Shown piece by piece: positions 6,909-13,401 of a stretch of DNA of 17,246 nt. The notes below the pieces were generated by a model. That model saw only the letters and a list, made by a program, of their open reading frames with translations, did no database searches and was not told where the DNA came from. This DNA comes from JBHEMT01 sp046262435 (lineage in GTDB: Bacteria; Chloroflexota; Dormibacteria; Aeolococcales; Aeolococcaceae). Position 1 is the stretch's first letter. The number at the start of each line of letters is the position of its first letter. A program made the position numbers and the translations under genes. The DNA lies in the NCBI GenBank assembly GCA_046262435.1, contig JBHEMT010000004.1, forward strand, positions 1-17,246, in the 5' to 3' direction.

Positions 6909-7604
6909 ATGGCGAGCTTCCGCCGTCCCGGGCGGGGCTGGCCCGAGGAGGTGCTGGCGCTGGGCGGCGACCTCGAGCCGCACACCCTGCTCGACGCCTA
7001 CGCGCGCGGCCTCTTTCCCATGCCGGTGGCAGGCAGGCTGGCATGGTGGTCACCCGACCCGCGCGGCGTCCTTCCGGTCGAGGCGATGCACGTGAGCCGC
7101 TCGCTGCGTCGCGCCGCCCGCCGTTTCGAGATCCGCGTCGACACCGCCTTTGACGCGGTGATGGCTGGATGCGCAGACCCTCGCCGCGCCCACGGGTGGA
7201 TCGACGGCCATTTCCGATGGGCCTACGGCAGGCTGCACCGGCTCGGGCATGCCCACTCCGTGGAGGTCTGGTCGCTGGATGATGGCGAGCTGGCAGGCGG
7301 CCTCTATGGGGTGTCGATCGGGGGCCTGTTCGCCGCCGAGTCGAAGTTTCACCGGTTGCGCGACGCATCCAAGGTGGCGGTTCTCGCGCTGGTTGAGCTG
7401 CTCCGCGCGCAGCCGGACGCCGGCTCACGGCTGCTCGACGTGCAGTGGCGAACCGACCATCTCGCCACCCTCGGCGTCGTCGACATCCGACGCGCGGAGT
7501 ACCTCACCCGGCTGCAGGGTGCCCTGACCCTGCCGCCTCCCGCCTGGACCGATCTCGACGGCACGGCGCACCCCGCGCCGACAATGACCGCGGGCGGTCG
7601 CTGA
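6909..7604 (+). CDS. aat: Leucyl/phenylalanyl-tRNA--protein transferase
   Basis: Transfers Leu or Phe from aminoacyl-tRNA to N-terminal Arg/Lys of proteins, creating N-degrons for the ClpS/ClpAP-type pathway. 231 residues, the family's usual length. Signatures in order: LALGGDLEPHTLLDAYARGLFPMP (N-terminal substrate region, 17-39), WWSPDPRGVLP (46-56), then GLYGVSIGGLFAAESKFHRLRDASKVA (131-156), which is the aminoacyl-tRNA binding core, and LLDVQWRTDHLATLG near the C-terminus, matching the usual D-x-Q-x-x-T-x-H-x-x-x-x-G block. A Lys sits where many homologues have Met in the ESMF motif. Transcribed with the downstream acyltransferase (35-base gap). Confidence 0.93.
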   Translation: MASFRRPGRGWPEEVLALGGDLEPHTLLDAYARGLFPMPVAGRLAWWSPDPRGVLPVEAMHVSRSLRRAARRFEIRVDTAFDAVMAGCADPRRAHGWIDGHFRWAYGRLHRLGHAHSVEVWSLDDGELAGGLYGVSIGGLFAAESKFHRLRDASKVAVLALVELLRAQPDAGSRLLDVQWRTDHLATLGVVDIRRAEYLTRLQGALTLPPPAWTDLDGTAHPAPTMTAGGR

Positions 7605-7639
7605 GGCCGCCTGCACGAGGTGCTGAGGAGATGAGGTCG

Positions 7640-8914
7640 ATGGCCGAGAGGAGCGTGGGCAGCCGCCGGGGCGCTCGGCGGCCTTCGACCGGTGCGAAGC
7701 CGGAGGCCACCACTGCGCGGGCGCAGGCCGCCGCGGTCCCCGAGCAGTTCAGCGATGTGCCACCGACCCCCAGGGGCCGGCAGCCGGAGCGCAGCCGTAT
7801 GCCCCAGGCGGCCAGCAGCCCACAACGGGTGAGTGGCCCTCCCCGCCGGCCGGCCAGCACCCGCGTCCGCGCCCGGCTGCTCCGCCTGCGCCGCGCCGTC
7901 GACGATGAGCTCGCAGCCCGGCGCGTGGCGGCCGGCCTCGAGCCCGCTCGTGCCACCCCGATCGCAATCGACAGGCTGAGCTCTTTCGGGCGGGAGCTGC
8001 CCCGGCTGGTCAACGCCATTCCCAAGAGCCTGGCCACGCTGCGCGCCGTAAACCGAGCCGACCTGGTTCTGGCACTGCGCCTGCTCGCCCAGTTCATCGA
8101 GGAGCAGCGCCGCCTGGCAGACCCACAGCGTCGGATCGCGGCCGAGATCGACGACTTCGGCTTCGACCGCCAGTGGACGGAGTCGCTGATGCCGGCCATT
8201 CGCCTGCTCTACCGCCACTGGTGGCGGGTGCAGACCAGCGGCGTCGAGAACGTGCCCGCCCAGGGACGGGCGCTGCTGGTGAGCAACCACGCCGGAGTCA
8301 TCCCCTACGACGGCGCCATGATCCGCACCGCGGTGCTCGATGAGCACCCCACCCCGCGACACGCGCGCGCGCTCATCATGAACGGCTTCTTCTCGGTTCC
8401 TGTGGCCTCGTGGTTCCTGCGGCGCACCGGCAACACCCTGGCCCACCCGGCCGACGCCGAGGAGTTGCTGCGCCGTGACGAGCTGGTGCTGGTCTTTCCC
8501 GAGGGGGTCAAGGGACCGGGAAAACTGTGGCGCGAGCGCTACCGGCTGCGCCGCTTTGGCCGCGGCGGCTTTGTCGAGGTGGCACTGCGCACCGGCAGCC
8601 CGATTGTGCCGGTCAGCGTGGTGGGCAGCGAGGAAATCCATCCGATGATCGCCGACCTCAGTGCGCTGCACGGCATCCTCGGCGTTCCCTACTTCCCGGT
8701 CACGCCCACCTTTCCCCTGCTCGGTCTTTTCGGCCTGGTGCCGCTGCCGTCCTCATGGCGCATCCACTTTGGTACGCCGATCACCCTCGACGGCTACGGG
8801 CCCGGCGCCGCTGACGATCCCGCGGTCGTGCTCGAGGTTGCCGACCGCGTGCGCGACACCGTGCAGGCGGGCGTCTGGCGACTGCTCGAAGAACGCGGCT
8901 CGATCTTCGCCTGA
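7640..8914 (+). CDS. PlsC-type lysophospholipid acyltransferase with basic N-terminal extension
   Basis: Probable membrane-associated acyltransferase related to 1-acyl-glycerol-3-phosphate acyltransferase. 424 residues from ATG 7640, chosen because GAGGAG lies 9 bases before it; the ATG at 7631 directly abuts that Shine-Dalgarno. Residues 1 to about 85 are low-complexity, rich in Arg, Pro, Ala and Ser, and probably disordered. The catalytic region begins near residue 180: SNHAGVIPYDG has H217 and D224, i.e. HX6D rather than the canonical HX4D, a variant I associate with an actinobacterial PlsC subgroup. Block III is FPEGVKG (286-292) and the later block is PIVPVSVVGSEE. The acceptor is not known; phosphatidic acid synthesis is the default, but a specialised lipid is equally possible. 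It follows aat with a 35-base gap. Confidence 0.82.
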   Translation: MAERSVGSRRGARRPSTGAKPEATTARAQAAAVPEQFSDVPPTPRGRQPERSRMPQAASSPQRVSGPPRRPASTRVRARLLRLRRAVDDELAARRVAAGLEPARATPIAIDRLSSFGRELPRLVNAIPKSLATLRAVNRADLVLALRLLAQFIEEQRRLADPQRRIAAEIDDFGFDRQWTESLMPAIRLLYRHWWRVQTSGVENVPAQGRALLVSNHAGVIPYDGAMIRTAVLDEHPTPRHARALIMNGFFSVPVASWFLRRTGNTLAHPADAEELLRRDELVLVFPEGVKGPGKLWRERYRLRRFGRGGFVEVALRTGSPIVPVSVVGSEEIHPMIADLSALHGILGVPYFPVTPTFPLLGLFGLVPLPSSWRIHFGTPITLDGYGPGAADDPAVVLEVADRVRDTVQAGVWRLLEERGSIFA

Positions 8915-8918
8915 GATC

Positions 8919-8940
8919 AGGCGCATACGACGCCTTTGTT
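8919..8940 (+). terminator. Weak intrinsic terminator after the acyltransferase gene
   Basis: A 5-bp stem AGGCG/CGCCT with a 7-base loop is followed directly by TTTGTT. It lies between the acyltransferase stop and the tRNA gene. Short stem, so the call is tentative; the TATCCT at 8940-8945 right after it could be the -10 of the tRNA promoter. Confidence 0.35.
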
Positions 8941-8954
8941 ATCCTGCCCGCCGC

Positions 8955-9028
8955 CCCAGGGTAGCCAAGTTGGTCAAGGCAACGGTCTGTAAAACCGTGT
9001 ATCGCTGGTTCGAGTCCAGCCCCTGGGA
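8955..9028 (+). tRNA. tRNA-Tyr (anticodon GTA), archaeal/eukaryotic-like with C1-G72 and short variable loop
   Basis: A clean 74-nt cloverleaf. Acceptor stem CCCAGGG/CCCTGGG (8955-8961/9021-9027), seven Watson-Crick pairs with C1-G72, discriminator A73 (9028). D stem GCC/GGC with GG at 8972-8973 in the loop. Anticodon stem ACGGT/ACCGT around loop CTGTAAA, anticodon GTA at 8989-8991. The variable loop is only 5 nt (GTATC). T stem GCTGG/CCAGC with loop TTCGAGT. CCA is not encoded (GAC follows). Bacterial tRNA-Tyr is normally class II with a long variable arm and G1-C72; this one has the archaeal/eukaryotic identity set, matching the archaeal-type synthetase gene 33 bases downstream. A TATCCT -10-like box ends 9 bases upstream. 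Confidence 0.95.
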
Positions 9029-9061
9029 GACCCATTATCTCGCCCCCGGCAGGAGCCACTG

Positions 9062-10225
9062 ATGACCGCGCCGATTCCCGATATCGAGCGCCGGATGGCC
9101 CTGATCCGGCACAACTGCGCGGAGCTGCTCACCGAGGCTGAGCTGCGCCGTCTGCTTGAGTCCGGGCAGCCGCTGCGCCACTACATCGGCTTCGAGATCA
9201 GCGGGCGGATTCACATCGGCCAGGGCCTGGTGTGCATGGCCAAGGTGGCGGACCTGCAGCGCGCCGGAGTGGCCTGTCATGTGCTCCTCGCCGACTGGCA
9301 TACGTGGGTCAACGACAAGCTCGGCGGCGACCGGGCGAGGATCCGCGAGGTGGCGTTGGGATACTTCGCCGAAGGCCTGCGCGCCGGCTTGCGCTGCGTC
9401 GGCGGCGACCCGGATGCGGTCACCTTCGTACTCGGCAGCGACCTCTATCACCACAACGACGACTACTGGGCAACCCTAATAGAGGTCAGCAAGCACACCA
9501 CCCTGGCGCGGATGCAGCGAAGCATCAGCATCATGGGTCGGGAGGAGGGCGACTCCATCGACTTCGCCAAGTTGGTGTACCCACCGATGCAGGTGGCCGA
9601 CATCTTCATTCAGGGAATCAACCTCGCCCACGCCGGAATGGATCAGCGCAAGGCCCATGTGATCGCCCGCGACGTGGCGATGCAGCTGACCGTGTCGCCG
9701 TTGCTCGGTGCCCACGGCGAGCGGATCAAGCCGCTGGCCGTGCACCACGACGTGATCATGGGGCTGAGCCCGCCGAGTGTCCCCGTCCCCGACGGTGCAG
9801 CCAAGCGCGAGCTGATCACCGCCATGAAGATGAGCAAGTCCAAGCCCCAGTCGGCGATCTTCATCCACGACGAGCCCGAGGAGATCACCCGCAAGGTGCG
9901 CAAGGCGTACTGCCCACCGGGTGAGGTCGAGCTCAACCCGGTTCTCGACTGGGTACGAGCCCTGGTCTTCAACATCGGCGGCGGCCCCTTCGAGGTGGAT
10001 CGCACGCCCGAGAACGGAGGTCCGCTGACTTTTGCCGACGCCGCTGCGGTCGAGCACGCATACCTCGACGGTTCACTGCACCCGATGGACCTCAAGGCCG
10101 CCCTCACCACCTGGCTGGTGCGCACCCTGGCTCCCGCCCGTGAGCACTTCGCCCAACCGTTGGCGCGGCAGCAGCTCGATGAGCTGGAACGGCTGCTCGA
10201 GCCGGCGCGACCGAGCCGCGGGTGA
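9062..10225 (+). CDS. tyrS: Tyrosyl-tRNA synthetase, archaeal/eukaryotic type
   Basis: Class I synthetase charging tRNA-Tyr. 387 residues. It aligns by eye with Methanocaldococcus jannaschii TyrRS and not with the bacterial form, which has a longer C-terminal S4-like domain that is absent here. Seen in order: YIGFEISGRIHIGQ (tyrosine-binding Y41, HIGH-like HIGQ 51-54), LLADWHTWVND, YPPMQVADI (Y173, Q177, D180, equivalent to Tyr151, Gln155, Asp158), MDQRKAHV, KMSKS (256-260), AYCPPGEVELNP and LHPMDLK (D343, equivalent to Asp286, which reads anticodon base G34). R153 aligns with Arg132, which contacts C1-G72. A Shine-Dalgarno AGGAG lies 6 bases before the ATG. The cognate-looking tRNA gene is directly upstream, probably on the same transcript. 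Confidence 0.93.
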   Translation: MTAPIPDIERRMALIRHNCAELLTEAELRRLLESGQPLRHYIGFEISGRIHIGQGLVCMAKVADLQRAGVACHVLLADWHTWVNDKLGGDRARIREVALGYFAEGLRAGLRCVGGDPDAVTFVLGSDLYHHNDDYWATLIEVSKHTTLARMQRSISIMGREEGDSIDFAKLVYPPMQVADIFIQGINLAHAGMDQRKAHVIARDVAMQLTVSPLLGAHGERIKPLAVHHDVIMGLSPPSVPVPDGAAKRELITAMKMSKSKPQSAIFIHDEPEEITRKVRKAYCPPGEVELNPVLDWVRALVFNIGGGPFEVDRTPENGGPLTFADAAAVEHAYLDGSLHPMDLKAALTTWLVRTLAPAREHFAQPLARQQLDELERLLEPARPSRG

Positions 10226-10265
10226 TGCGCCGCCGGGCGCGGCCGGTCGACATTCAGCCGCGGAG

Positions 10266-11309
10266 CTAGACGGTCAGGACCACCTTGAGCGCCTCGCGGG
10301 ACTCGAAGAGCTCGTAGCCCTCGAGCGCCCGATCCAGCGGCAGCCGGTGCGAGATGATCGCCGCCGGGTCGACCGTGCCATCGGCGATCAGCCGCATCGC
10401 CTCGTCCCAGCGACCGATGATGTTGGCGGTGCCACCGAAACGCAGGTCGATGCCCTTGACGAAGACCAGGCTGATCGGCAGCTCGTACTCGGGCTCGGAG
10501 TACACCCCGATCACCGCGATCCGGCCTCCCGGCCGCACCGTGTCGATCGCCTGGGTCAGGGCGGGAAGCGCGCCGACGCACTCGAGGAGCACGTCACAGC
10601 CGCGCTCACCGGTCTGCTCCTGAACGTACGTGGGCACGTGCACATCGGCGGCGTTCACCGGGATCGCCCCGAAGCCCGCGGCCACCGCGAGACGCGCGGG
10701 CACGGTATCCACGGCGTAGACCGCACCGGGCTGAAATGCCTGCGCCGCCTGGATGGCCAGCAACCCCACCGGGCCGCAGCCCTGCACCACCACGCAGTCC
10801 CCCGGCTCGATCTGCGCGTTGCTGGCCCCATCGACCGCCGTGGTGAAGATGTCGCCGGCGAACAGCGCCCGCTCGTCGCTCATGCCCGCCGCGAGTGGAC
10901 GTGAGGAGAGATCGGCGTTGGGGATGCGCACATACTCCGCCTGGCCGCCGCCGAGGTCGCCGAAGAAGGAGCCGTAGCCGAAGACCCGGGCGTCAGGACA
11001 CCGGCTGAAGGCGTTGCGGGTGCAGTACCAGCACTGGCCGCAGGGCACGATGAAGGACGCCAGCACCCGGTCGCCCTCGCGGACTTTGCCGACGTCCGAG
11101 CCGACCTCCTCAACCACGCCGATGAACTCGTGGCCGAGCACTCCGCCGGGCACCATGCCGGGGATCCGGCCGTTGAGGATGTGCAGGTCGCTGCCACAAA
11201 TTGCGGTGGTGGTGACCCGCACCACAACATCCCCCGGTTCCTCGATGGTGGGGCGCTCCACCTCCTCGAGGGCCAACAATCCCACGTCCCGGAAGGTCAC
11301 CGCGCGCAT
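10266..11309 (-). CDS. Zinc-dependent medium-chain alcohol dehydrogenase
   Basis: NAD(P)-dependent oxidoreductase of the MDR superfamily, cytoplasmic. 347 residues from ATG 11309. Catalytic zinc ligands and relay: C38 in AICGSDLH, H60-E61 in GHEFIG, and D153 in GDIFTTA. Structural zinc site C90, C93, C96, C104 (CGQCWYC then C). Rossmann motif GCGPVG (177-182), with D at the end of the second strand (VYAVDTVPARL), suggesting NAD preference. The overall pattern recalls glutathione-independent formaldehyde, threonine or short-chain alcohol dehydrogenases; the substrate cannot be set from sequence. I chose ATG 11309 because GAGGGG is 8 bases upstream; a GTG at 11318 overlaps the stop of the upstream 98-aa gene (GTGA) but abuts that Shine-Dalgarno. 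Transcribed after the 98-aa gene; convergent with tyrS. Confidence 0.88.
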   Translation of the reverse strand: MRAVTFRDVGLLALEEVERPTIEEPGDVVVRVTTTAICGSDLHILNGRIPGMVPGGVLGHEFIGVVEEVGSDVGKVREGDRVLASFIVPCGQCWYCTRNAFSRCPDARVFGYGSFFGDLGGGQAEYVRIPNADLSSRPLAAGMSDERALFAGDIFTTAVDGASNAQIEPGDCVVVQGCGPVGLLAIQAAQAFQPGAVYAVDTVPARLAVAAGFGAIPVNAADVHVPTYVQEQTGERGCDVLLECVGALPALTQAIDTVRPGGRIAVIGVYSEPEYELPISLVFVKGIDLRFGGTANIIGRWDEAMRLIADGTVDPAAIISHRLPLDRALEGYELFESREALKVVLTV

Positions 11310-11314
11310 CCCGC

Positions 11315-11611
11315 TCACCCCTCGGTCTCCGCCGCACGGCGCTGGGCAACGCGGTCGCGAAGCTCGTCGCTGAGGTCACCGCTGGGCTCGCCGCGCTCCA
11401 CCCAGAAAGGCCGGGCGTCGGCCGGTCGCGCCGGCTCAAGCGCGCGGCGCAGAGTGCGCTCCACAGCGTCTTGAAGCGGCTCGCCGTCGGCAGTCAGCTG
11501 GTTCGCCAGGTCATCTGGAACCAGGACTCGATGGCGAGCCGGCTCCGTCGCCACCACCGCCGGTGGCGGGGCCGGGGTGCGCGACCCGAACAGCCGGGAG
11601 AGCATGCCCAT
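11315..11611 (-). CDS. Hypothetical 98-residue protein
   Basis: Not recognised. 98 residues from ATG 11611 (96 from ATG 11605). The N-terminus MLSRLFGSRTPAPPP is a short basic/hydrophobic segment followed by a Pro/Ala linker. Then comes a soluble, charged region HRVLVPDDLANQLTADGEPLQDAVERTLRRALEPA, which reads like a short DNA- or protein-binding helix pair, and a C-terminal helix GDLSDELRDRVAQRRAAETE. No membrane span or cysteines. Its stop codon lies within 6 bases of the alcohol dehydrogenase ATG, so the two form an operon. A TAGACT -10-like box sits 8 bases before the ATG, divergent from the promoter of the HhH-GPD gene. Codon pattern and the operon placement support a real gene. Confidence 0.6.
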   Translation of the reverse strand: MGMLSRLFGSRTPAPPPAVVATEPARHRVLVPDDLANQLTADGEPLQDAVERTLRRALEPARPADARPFWVERGEPSGDLSDELRDRVAQRRAAETEG

Positions 11612-11619
11612 CGCCAGCG

Positions 11620-11625
11620 AGTCTA
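11620..11625 (-). promoter_or_regulatory. -10 element of the 98-aa protein/ADH operon
   Basis: Minus-strand TAGACT with 8 bases to the ATG at 11611, implying a 1-2 base leader. No good -35. Divergent from the plus-strand box at 11691. Confidence 0.35.
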
Positions 11626-11690
11626 ACGAGAGCACCCCCGGACACCGGGCGGCCTGGCAACGGCACGCACGGTGGTCCGGGCGGCGCGCG

Positions 11691-11696
11691 TAGGCT
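11691..11696 (+). promoter_or_regulatory. -10 element of the HhH-GPD/MBL operon, probably leaderless
   Basis: TAGGCT followed by exactly 6 bases and then ATG 11703. Same spacing as holB and aat. Confidence 0.4.
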
Positions 11697-11702
11697 GCGC
11701 TG

Positions 11703-12290
11703 ATGGCCACTCGCACCGCGCCCCAGGCCCCTGAGAAGCTCGAGTGGTCCGACGACGATGAGGCCAACCGGCTGATCGCCGGCGACCCCCTTGCCCTGCT
11801 GATCGGTTTCGTGCTGGACCAGCAGATCACGGTGGAGAAGGCGTTCCTCGGCCCCAAGCTGCTCCGCGAGCGGGTGGGCACGCTCGACCCCGGCACCCTG
11901 GCGCGGCTCGACGGGGCGCAGCTCGCCCGGGCCTTCACCGGACCACCCGCGATCCATCGTTTTCCCTCGGCGATGGCCGAGCGCGTGCAGGCGCTCTGCG
12001 CCATCGTCGACGAGCGTTACCAGGGTGATGCGGCCCGGATCTGGAGCGGCGTCGGGCAGGCGGAGGAGCTGCGCGCGCGGTTGCTCGAGCTGCCCGGCTT
12101 CGGCGCCGCCAAGGTGGCGATCACCCAGGCGGTGCTTGCCCAGCACTTCGGCGTGCGGCCCACCGGATGGAGAAAGCTGCTCCCTGACTTCCCCACCCTG
12201 GCGGGGGTGACCACCCGTGCGGAACGGGTCGCCTACCAGACCGGCAAACGCGAGCACAAGCGCCGCCTGCGCGAGGAGGCGGCGCGATGA
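11703..12290 (+). CDS. HhH-GPD superfamily base-excision-repair-like protein, uncharacterised type
   Basis: 195 residues with the fold of endonuclease III/AlkA-type DNA glycosylases. GDPLALLIGFVLDQQITVEKAF (27-48) corresponds to the N-terminal helices, and LELPGFGAAKVAITQAVLAQHFG (128-150) is the helix-hairpin-helix. In endonuclease III the hairpin is LPGVGRK with a catalytic Lys, followed by VDTH with the catalytic Asp. Here the Lys position is Ala (Lys is one residue later) and the Asp site reads VRPTG, so neither catalytic residue is in place. No Cys4 iron-sulfur cluster is seen. The C-terminus is very basic (KREHKRRLREEAAR). It belongs to an actinobacterial HhH-GPD family of unknown activity. 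It overlaps the MBL-fold gene by ATGA, so the two are translationally coupled. Confidence 0.82.
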   Translation: MATRTAPQAPEKLEWSDDDEANRLIAGDPLALLIGFVLDQQITVEKAFLGPKLLRERVGTLDPGTLARLDGAQLARAFTGPPAIHRFPSAMAERVQALCAIVDERYQGDAARIWSGVGQAEELRARLLELPGFGAAKVAITQAVLAQHFGVRPTGWRKLLPDFPTLAGVTTRAERVAYQTGKREHKRRLREEAAR

Positions 12291-12949
12291 GCGTGCCGAT
12301 CACCACCCACGACGACGGTGCGGTGCGCATCACCAAGCTCGGGCCGATGGGCCCGATGGGAAACAACGCCTACATCGTCCGCGACCTGGGCGCCGGCGAG
12401 AGCCTGCTCGTCGACATGCCACTCGACGAGCAGCCGCTGCTTGACGCGCTGGCCGCGGATGGCAACGTCCGCCAGGTGGTGGCAACGCACTGGCATCCCG
12501 ACCACTGGATGACCTACGGCGCGGTGCGCGCTGCCACCGGGGCGCCGGTGCTGGTTGGCGACCGCGAGGAGCGCATTCCCGAGGAGCGGATTGACCGCCG
12601 GGTGGCGGACGGCGAGGAGATCCTGCTGGGGAGCACCCGGATCAGCGTGCTGCACACTCCCGGGCACACGGTCGGCAGCATCTGCCTGCGAATCGGCCGC
12701 TGCCTGATCTCGGGGGACACCCTGTTCGACGGCGGCCCCGGTCGGACGTCAGCGCCGGGCGACCTCGAGACCCTGGTCGCCTCGATCACCGGCCGGCTCC
12801 ATCCGCTGCCGGACAACACCGTGGTGCTCCCGGGGCACGGCGCCGACACCACGATCGGCGAGAGCCGGCGACGCTTCGAGGTGTACCGGACCCACCCGCA
12901 CCCGGCGGGGTACCACGGCGACGTCGACTGGCTGGTGGGCTCCGGCTAG
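12287..12949 (+). CDS. MBL-fold metallo-hydrolase (glyoxalase II-like)
   Basis: 220-residue binuclear metal hydrolase of the metallo-beta-lactamase superfamily, likely cytoplasmic. Metal ligands are complete: H68-x-H70-x-D72-H73 in THWHPDHW, H127 in LHTPGHTVGS, D144 in ISGDTLFDGGPGR, and H184 in LPGHG. The SGDTLF-x-GGPGR pattern is typical of the glyoxalase II/persulfide dioxygenase-like branch, but the C-terminal domain that defines true glyoxalase II is not present. The ATG overlaps the stop of the HhH-GPD gene by 4 bases. The substrate is unknown. Confidence 0.88.
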   Translation: MSVPITTHDDGAVRITKLGPMGPMGNNAYIVRDLGAGESLLVDMPLDEQPLLDALAADGNVRQVVATHWHPDHWMTYGAVRAATGAPVLVGDREERIPEERIDRRVADGEEILLGSTRISVLHTPGHTVGSICLRIGRCLISGDTLFDGGPGRTSAPGDLETLVASITGRLHPLPDNTVVLPGHGADTTIGESRRRFEVYRTHPHPAGYHGDVDWLVGSG

Positions 12950-12991
12950 CCTCGATACCCAGGTCGGGCTGCGCTCAGCCGAAGCGCTGGT

Positions 12992-13177
12992 TTAGCCGTT
13001 GAAGACCGTCAGCGCGAAGACGGCCGCGAGCCACACCGCGATCACTCCTGTGGCGAGCAGCGAACTCCACTCACGCAGGCCAAGCACAAGGCGCCGCCGG
13101 CCGAGCCGAGCCCGGCGCTCGTCCAGGTTGGCCATCGAGGTCACGTCACTCGCGATCTGCTCAGCTGCTACGGCCAC
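12992..13177 (-). CDS. Small single-span membrane protein, hypothetical
   Basis: 61 residues from a GTG at 13177, preceded by the Shine-Dalgarno AAAGGAG (13191-13185) at 7 bases, the clearest one in this part of the window. A polar, charged N-terminus (AEQIASDVTSMANLDERRARLGRRR) leads into one C-terminal membrane helix SLLATGVIAVWLAAVFALTVF, ending in NG. The basic residues before the helix suggest an N-in orientation. The open frame continues upstream to 13231, but that segment is not supported by a start signal. A minus-strand TTGACA at 13256-13251 may be its -35. Divergent from the MerR-type gene. Function unknown. Confidence 0.6.
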   Translation of the reverse strand: MAVAAEQIASDVTSMANLDERRARLGRRRLVLGLREWSSLLATGVIAVWLAAVFALTVFNG

Positions 13178-13250
13178 CGGGGGTCTCCTTTGGCGCGGTC
13201 TGCCATCTCTCTGCCCGCCTACGGTGAGCATGAAAGACTGATAGCCTCGT

Positions 13251-13256
13251 TGTCAA
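13251..13256 (-). promoter_or_regulatory. -35 box of the small membrane protein gene
   Basis: Consensus TTGACA on the minus strand, within ACTTGACA (13258-13251). With 18 bases of spacer the -10 would be CATGCT (13232-13227), one mismatch from TANNNT, leaving a leader of about 43 bases before the GTG at 13177. Confidence 0.4.
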
Positions 13257-13365
13257 GTTATCTTTGCGGATGCCATGGTAGGCACCTCGCGAGGAGGACA
13301 ACGCGGGGCCGGATCGAACCGTTACGGATCGGGAGCGCTGCCGTGATCCATTCACCAAGTGCTAC

Positions 13366-13394
13366 TTGACACGTTGCGCTGCGTGGTGCAGGCT
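13366..13394 (+). promoter_or_regulatory. Promoter of the MerR-type regulator gene
   Basis: TTGACA (13366-13371), 17-base spacer, CAGGCT (13389-13394), then 7 bases to ATG 13402, implying a leaderless transcript. An inverted repeat CAAGT-GCT-ACTTG (13356-13368) overlaps the -35 and could be an operator. Confidence 0.5.
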
Positions 13395-13401
13395 GCGTGT
13401 G

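Noticed and set aside
7349..8671. 440-residue antisense ORF across aat and the acyltransferase
   Set aside because: No recognisable motif, biased composition, and it is opposite to two well-supported genes.
9476..10057. Antisense ORF within tyrS
   Set aside because: It mirrors conserved TyrRS codons; no independent evidence.
10238..10262. Possible bidirectional terminator CGCGGC/GCCGCG between tyrS and the alcohol dehydrogenase
   Set aside because: Six-pair stem with a 13-base loop and no T-run on either side; in GC-rich sequence such stems arise by chance.
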